Positions 60,784-64,000 of a stretch of DNA of 64,000 nt are shown in pieces (positions within the stretch are counted from its first letter, which is position 1; every line of letters starts with the position of its first letter). Both the position numbers and the translations under genes were made by a program. Under the pieces are notes generated by a model. That model worked only from the letters and a program-made list of their open reading frames with translations, had not been told where the DNA came from and made no database searches. Source of the DNA: Methylocaldum marinum (GTDB lineage: Bacteria > Pseudomonadota > Gammaproteobacteria > Methylococcales > Methylococcaceae); assembly GCF_003584645.1 (NCBI RefSeq), contig NZ_AP017928.1:4664833-4728832 (forward strand), read 5' to 3'.

Positions 60784-61164
60784 GGGACCGACTCCGGAAA
60801 AATGGGAAGGCTCCGATGAAGTCCTTCGACTGGCTCGGGGCGAATGGTGAAATATCGGTTTCGTCCGCGGCGCGTTTGTCCGGCGGCCTCGACGGTTTCG
60901 GGCATTTGCCTTTGCGCTTCGCTGAAGGGCGCATGCGGAAGAATCATTCAACACCTCCTTGGCTGGAGCGGCGGCCGTCCGGAATTTCCGGCGCATGGCG
61001 CCGCAATGTGTCCCTGCCCGGGCCGCCGCGGGCTTCGCGGTTCGGGACGGCGTCGATTTTCGAAGTACCGTTGGGCCAACCGGTTCTTAGGCAAAGGATT
61101 GCCGGCCTACGAATACCTCCGCTCGATAAGCGGTTCGTATGCCGTAGGGCTTTCCTGATTTTAC
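60784..61164. other. Repeat-bearing intergenic stretch
   Basis: About 380 bp: a CCTTCGACTGGCTCGGGG copy at about 60822-60840, and a degenerate REP at 61084-61111. No gene is seen. Confidence 0.4.
61084..61111. repeat. Degenerate REP palindrome
   Basis: TTAGGCAA, AGGA, TTGCCGGC flanked by CTACG: a diverged copy of the GTCGGCAA family. Confidence 0.5.
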
Positions 61165-61797
61165 TTAGCGCTGCGCCGCGGCCGGTTCGGCATCCTTGGC
61201 CCTGGCCCGTTCCACCGCCGGCCGCAGATTGATGCGATCGATGTAGGCCCTGATCGGCGGTGACTTCGGCACGAGCTTGAACGCCACGGACCAAGAGAGC
61301 GCGATGCTCCACAGCACATCCGCGGCGGTGAACTTCTCGCCCAGGATGTAAGGTCCTTTTGCGAGCTGATCGCTCAGCGTCTTCAACATGGTCTCGTAAT
61401 CGCCGTAGGGCGAGGTCGAGCGCGGCGGCGGCTCGCGCTTCAACCTTTTGTCCACCAGGGCCGGTTCGAAACAGGAGCCGTAAAACACCAGCCAGCGCAG
61501 GTAGGGGCCGCGCAGCGGATTGCCAATGCCGGGCGCCAGTCCCGATTCCGCATAAAGGTCGGCGAGATAGATATAGATGGCCACCAGTTCGGTGACCACG
61601 GCATCAGCGTGCAACAGGGCGGGCACCTTGCCCATGGGGTTGATGGCCAAAAATTCCGGCTTGCGTTGCTCGCCCGCTTTCAGATCGAGCACCTTGAGCC
61701 GGTAATCGGCGCCGAGTTCTTCGAGCAGGGCGAGAGCACCGAGGGAGCGGGTGTTGGGAGCGTGAAACAGGGTAACTTGACGGTTTCCGTTCATCAT
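61165..61797 (-). CDS. Glutathione S-transferase
   Basis: 210 residues from the ATG at 61797 (a GTG at 61806 would add three). N-terminal thioredoxin-like domain: VTLFHAPNTRSLGALALLEELG, AINPMGKVPALLHADAVVTEL (the cis-Pro/Glu-Leu glutathione site), then the helical C-terminal domain with YILGEKFTAADVLWSIAL (N-capping box). A detoxification enzyme of the broad GST superfamily; substrate unknown. Ends 15 bp after the Ogt-AlkA gene on the same strand, so a small operon is likely. Confidence 0.9.
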   Translation of the reverse strand: MMNGNRQVTLFHAPNTRSLGALALLEELGADYRLKVLDLKAGEQRKPEFLAINPMGKVPALLHADAVVTELVAIYIYLADLYAESGLAPGIGNPLRGPYLRWLVFYGSCFEPALVDKRLKREPPPRSTSPYGDYETMLKTLSDQLAKGPYILGEKFTAADVLWSIALSWSVAFKLVPKSPPIRAYIDRINLRPAVERARAKDAEPAAAQR

Positions 61798-61812
61798 TAA
61801 GTTCACTCTTGT

Positions 61813-62988
61813 TCAAAAGATTTCCGCATTGACGACATTCCAGAGGTATAGGGAAGCGACCGTGCGATAAGGTCGCCAGGCATCGCCCAAGGCCGAGAGT
61901 TGTTTGGGCGTGGGAACTTCCGGCATTCCGTAGACTTTCGCGATGCCTTTCCGAAGCGCATAGTCGTCGACCGGGAACACATCCATACGCCCCAGATTGA
62001 AGATGAGCAGCATTTCCACCGTCCACTTCCCGACGCCTCGAATCGAGGTCAGCCGCCTAACGACCTCTTCGTCGCTCAGAGCGACGATGGTTCGTGTGTC
62101 GGGCACGGTACCGTCCAGAGTCTTCGTCGCCAGATCCTTGAGCGCTGCGGTTTTCGCTTTCGACAGGCCCGCCTCCCGCAAGGCTTCGTCGGGGGTGCTC
62201 AGGAGTTCGCCCGGCTCCGGGATCGCCGCTGTCGGATACAGGGCTTTCACCCGGTTCAGGATGGTAGCCGCGGCTTTGGGCGTCAGCTGTTGGTGGACGA
62301 CGGCGCTGAACAAAGCCGTGTAGGGAGAATGGCCGGTGTTCGGCTTGAATAGCACGGTCCGGGACAGGCACTCGGCGAGTTGCGGGTCCTGGGCTTTCAG
62401 CCGGGCTGCGGCGCGCCGGAGGTCCTGCACCGATTTGAGGGCGGGCGGCAAACCCCACGAAACCCCTTCGACGGCCAGCATCCGGGACTTGGTCGCCAGG
62501 CCTCCCGGGGCCGAGAATCCGCCGGGTTTGCCGCCAGCGGCCAGAACCCGGTGGCAGGGTATGATGAGAGGGATCGGGTTTTTCCCCAGGGCCTGGCCGA
62601 CGGCTCTTGCCGCGCCGGGACGCGCCACGGCTTCGGCGATCTCGCCGTAAGTCGCGGTCCGCCCCGCCGGGATGGCGCGAGCAGCGGCGTACACCTGCCG
62701 TGCGAACGGTCCGACGTGATCGAGCCCGACTTCGATGTCCCGAAAATCTTCCGCTTCTCCCCCGAGATGCCTGCGGATTCTTTCAATGATGGCGGCAATC
62801 GCCGGCGGCGCGCTCGAGGGGCGCGCGCCGGATTCCCGCGCGATCCGCGCTTCCGTCGCCTGCACGGTAGCGTCGGGAAGCTGAAACGAGACCACCGCGG
62901 GCGGGGCGCCTTCGGGCCCGCCGTCGCGCCAGGCGAGGCCGCAGGGACCGAGCGGGGTGTCGAAGACACAGTAGTGGGGCGGCTTCAT
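61813..62988 (-). CDS. Ogt-AlkA fusion DNA-repair protein
   Basis: 391 residues from the ATG at 62988. N-terminal half: methylated-DNA-cysteine methyltransferase with the acceptor Cys in LIIPCHRVLAAGG (about 140-152) and ATYGEIAEAVARPGAARAVGQAL. C-terminal half: HhH-GPD 3-methyladenine glycosylase of AlkA type, with ALFSAVVHQQLTPKAAATI, TSIRGVGKWTVEMLLIF and the catalytic Asp in FPVDDYALRKG. One polypeptide would thus reverse O6-alkylguanine and remove N-alkylated purines. It carries no Ada-type regulatory domain, so control must come from elsewhere. Followed by the GST gene. Confidence 0.9.
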   Translation of the reverse strand: MKPPHYCVFDTPLGPCGLAWRDGGPEGAPPAVVSFQLPDATVQATEARIARESGARPSSAPPAIAAIIERIRRHLGGEAEDFRDIEVGLDHVGPFARQVYAAARAIPAGRTATYGEIAEAVARPGAARAVGQALGKNPIPLIIPCHRVLAAGGKPGGFSAPGGLATKSRMLAVEGVSWGLPPALKSVQDLRRAAARLKAQDPQLAECLSRTVLFKPNTGHSPYTALFSAVVHQQLTPKAAATILNRVKALYPTAAIPEPGELLSTPDEALREAGLSKAKTAALKDLATKTLDGTVPDTRTIVALSDEEVVRRLTSIRGVGKWTVEMLLIFNLGRMDVFPVDDYALRKGIAKVYGMPEVPTPKQLSALGDAWRPYRTVASLYLWNVVNAEIF

Positions 62989-63130
62989 GGAGAACGTTCC
63001 TCGTGATCGGCGCAGACGGCTCATATCGCGGTCAGAGAGCTTTTGAGGGCAGGCCGGCAACGAATTCGACGGCCAGGGCGACATAATGCTGGAGTTGATG
63101 TTCTTCATGGAAACTTTCCAAGGCTTAAAA

Positions 63131-63149
63131 TACTTGCATATGACAAGTG
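63131..63149. promoter_or_regulatory. Putative HxlR operator O1
   Basis: TACTTGCATATGACAAGTG, an imperfect palindrome ACTTG...CAAGT, 56 bp before the chosen start of the HxlR gene. The same motif stands before the next gene (63700-63720). Confidence 0.6.
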
Positions 63150-63169
63150 TTTTTGAAACTACTGCACGT

Positions 63170-63187
63170 GCTTGCGTAATGCAAGTG
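63170..63187. promoter_or_regulatory. Putative HxlR operator O2
   Basis: CTTGC-GTAAT-GCAAG, a perfect palindrome with a 5-bp centre, overlapping the leader of the HxlR gene; a weaker form of O1. Confidence 0.45.
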
Positions 63188-63204
63188 AAATTCGGAGATA
63201 CGTT

Positions 63205-63642
63205 TTGCCGAAACTGTTATGCCATAGCGACACTTCGCCCTGTCCGCTGGCTCATGCCCTGGATATCATCGGCGATCGGTGGACGCTATTGATCGTCCGC
63301 GACCTGCTGCTCCGTAACCTGCACGAGTACAAAGAGCTTCTCAATTCCTTCGAAGGCATTTCCACCAACATTTTGACGGACCGGCTGCGCCGGTTGGTCC
63401 AGACAGGTCTGGTCAAATCGGTTCCGCATCCCGAAAGCAAGACCCGTAAGCTGTACTATCTGACACCCTCCGGCAAGGCGCTGGTCCATGTCATGCTCGA
63501 AATCGTCAAATGGTCCAGCGAGCATGTGGGTAGCGCAAAAATCCCGCCCGAGATTGCCGCGCAACTGGAGAACGACCCGGGTGAATTCGTCCGAAAAGTG
63601 CTGGAAAAACTGGAACGCTGGGAAGCCGAGCACTTGGCCTGA
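63205..63642 (+). CDS. HxlR-family transcriptional regulator
   Basis: 145 residues from the TTG at 63205, which has GGAG seven bases upstream; a TTG at 63172 is also open. Winged-helix fold: CPLAHALDIIGDRWTLLIVRDLLL, then GISTNILTDRLRRLVQTGLVKSV and the wing KTRKLYYLTPSGKAL. The Cys in CHSDTSPC pairs are candidate redox or electrophile sensors, as in HxlR/HypR proteins. Operator-like palindromes lie before this gene and before the next, so it probably controls both. Confidence 0.85.
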   Translation: MPKLLCHSDTSPCPLAHALDIIGDRWTLLIVRDLLLRNLHEYKELLNSFEGISTNILTDRLRRLVQTGLVKSVPHPESKTRKLYYLTPSGKALVHVMLEIVKWSSEHVGSAKIPPEIAAQLENDPGEFVRKVLEKLERWEAEHLA

Positions 63643-63699
63643 ATCGTCTCGCGAGCCGAGCCGGCACTTGTCAATGGCGAGATCCTGTGCGGCAGTAAA

Positions 63700-63720
63700 T
63701 TACTTGCATAAAACAAGTAA
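63700..63720. promoter_or_regulatory. Putative HxlR operator O3
   Basis: TTACTTGCATAAAACAAGTAA, differing from O1 in two of the eighteen central bases. It is 73 bp before the start of the truncated gene at the window edge. Confidence 0.6.
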
Positions 63721-63793
63721 TAACGGTCAAGCGTCTCGTAGGGCTCAGCGATGCGCCCCGAAATCATCCGGACTCGCGACAAGGAGCGAAACC

Positions 63794-64000
63794 ATGACCA
63801 ACCCTTCCAGGCAGCACGGACACCTTCAGGCCGATTGGCCATCCGAGAAAGCCCCCAGGGACACGCTCGTCAGAACCTACACCTTGGTCGGCATCATCCT
63901 CGCAGTATTCGCCGAGGGGCTGGCGGCGGTCGTCCGGATGACGCCGGCGACCGGCGACGGCCAGCTCAATCCGGGCATGCTGATCGAGCCGGTCGTGGCG
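63794..64000 (+). CDS. Membrane protein, N-terminal part (truncated by window)
   Basis: First 69 residues only. ATG at 63794 with AAGGAG ahead. A hydrophilic N-terminus and one membrane segment (TYTLVGIILAVFAEGLAAVV, about 30-49), then a Gly/Pro-rich loop. Too short to name a family. Probably regulated by the HxlR protein, whose operator-like site lies directly upstream. Confidence 0.6.
   Translation, partial: MTNPSRQHGHLQADWPSEKAPRDTLVRTYTLVGIILAVFAEGLAAVVRMTPATGDGQLNPGMLIEPVVA

Overview
The window looks like chromosomal DNA of a GC-rich gammaproteobacterium. HflD, NorR, the argD-argF pair, PEP-CTERM sorting and a large exopolysaccharide locus together fit a Methylococcaceae-type methanotroph. 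That placement is inference: there is no rRNA gene and no methane-oxidation gene here. I found no tRNA, rRNA or CRISPR array.

Layout. 1-1.5 kb: the tail of a CheB-type methylesterase and a REC-histidine kinase. 1.57-2.86 kb: a REP doublet and an IS110-family element with a structured, probably non-coding region before its recombinase. 3.07-17.4 kb: an eleven-gene, one-direction exopolysaccharide locus (initiating phosphosugar transferase, export lipoprotein, Wzc-like tyrosine kinase, Wzy-like and Wzx-like membrane proteins, a methyltransferase, four glycosyltransferases, a HEAT-repeat protein). 17.6-21.3 kb: an orphan type II thioesterase, a lone serine recombinase and a PEP-CTERM lectin-like protein. 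21.4-42 kb: mostly housekeeping genes (argD, argF, mdh, a copper-chaperone-like protein, nicotinate phosphoribosyltransferase, AlkB-like, CorC-like, Hsp20, DUF1614 with a CarS-like protein, metallophosphoesterase, MazG-like, HflD, pterin dehydratase, a threonine dehydrogenase/KBL pair, a ribosome-hibernation protein, class II ribonucleotide reductase, a CHASE-GGDEF protein). 42-45.3 kb: repeat-rich DNA around small genes (EF-hand, DksA/TraR-like) and a histidine kinase.

45.4-52.6 kb holds the most coherent regulatory system. A NorR-type sigma54 activator is divergent from a four-gene efflux operon (lipoprotein, DHA2-type MFS, NodT-type outer-membrane factor, HlyD/EmrA-type adaptor). The shared intergenic region has three GT-N7-AC sites, one inside a 12-bp-arm palindrome, and a good sigma54 -24/-12 promoter aimed at the efflux genes. 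No NO-reductase gene is adjacent.

53.4-60 kb is an ECF42-type sigma factor with its usual small partners: two YciI/DGPF proteins, VOC proteins, DUF1579 and SRPBCC proteins. A VOC gene just upstream of the sigma factor is split by an IS1-family insertion with a perfect 8-bp target duplication; removing the insertion restores the reading frame. A DUF2239 gene beside it has twin 16-bp palindromes over its promoter. 60-64 kb: a hypothetical protein, a glutathione transferase, an Ogt-AlkA fusion repair protein, and an HxlR regulator whose putative operator occurs before it and before the next, truncated gene.

The window is also seeded with repeats: a GTCGGCAA palindrome (REP) family, a CCCTTCGACAGGCTCAGG-type family, CCCTCACCC/GGGAGAGGG palindromes, and a MITE-like family with AGGAAGCTCTGATTAAGT terminal inverted repeats that carries these palindromes as internal cargo.
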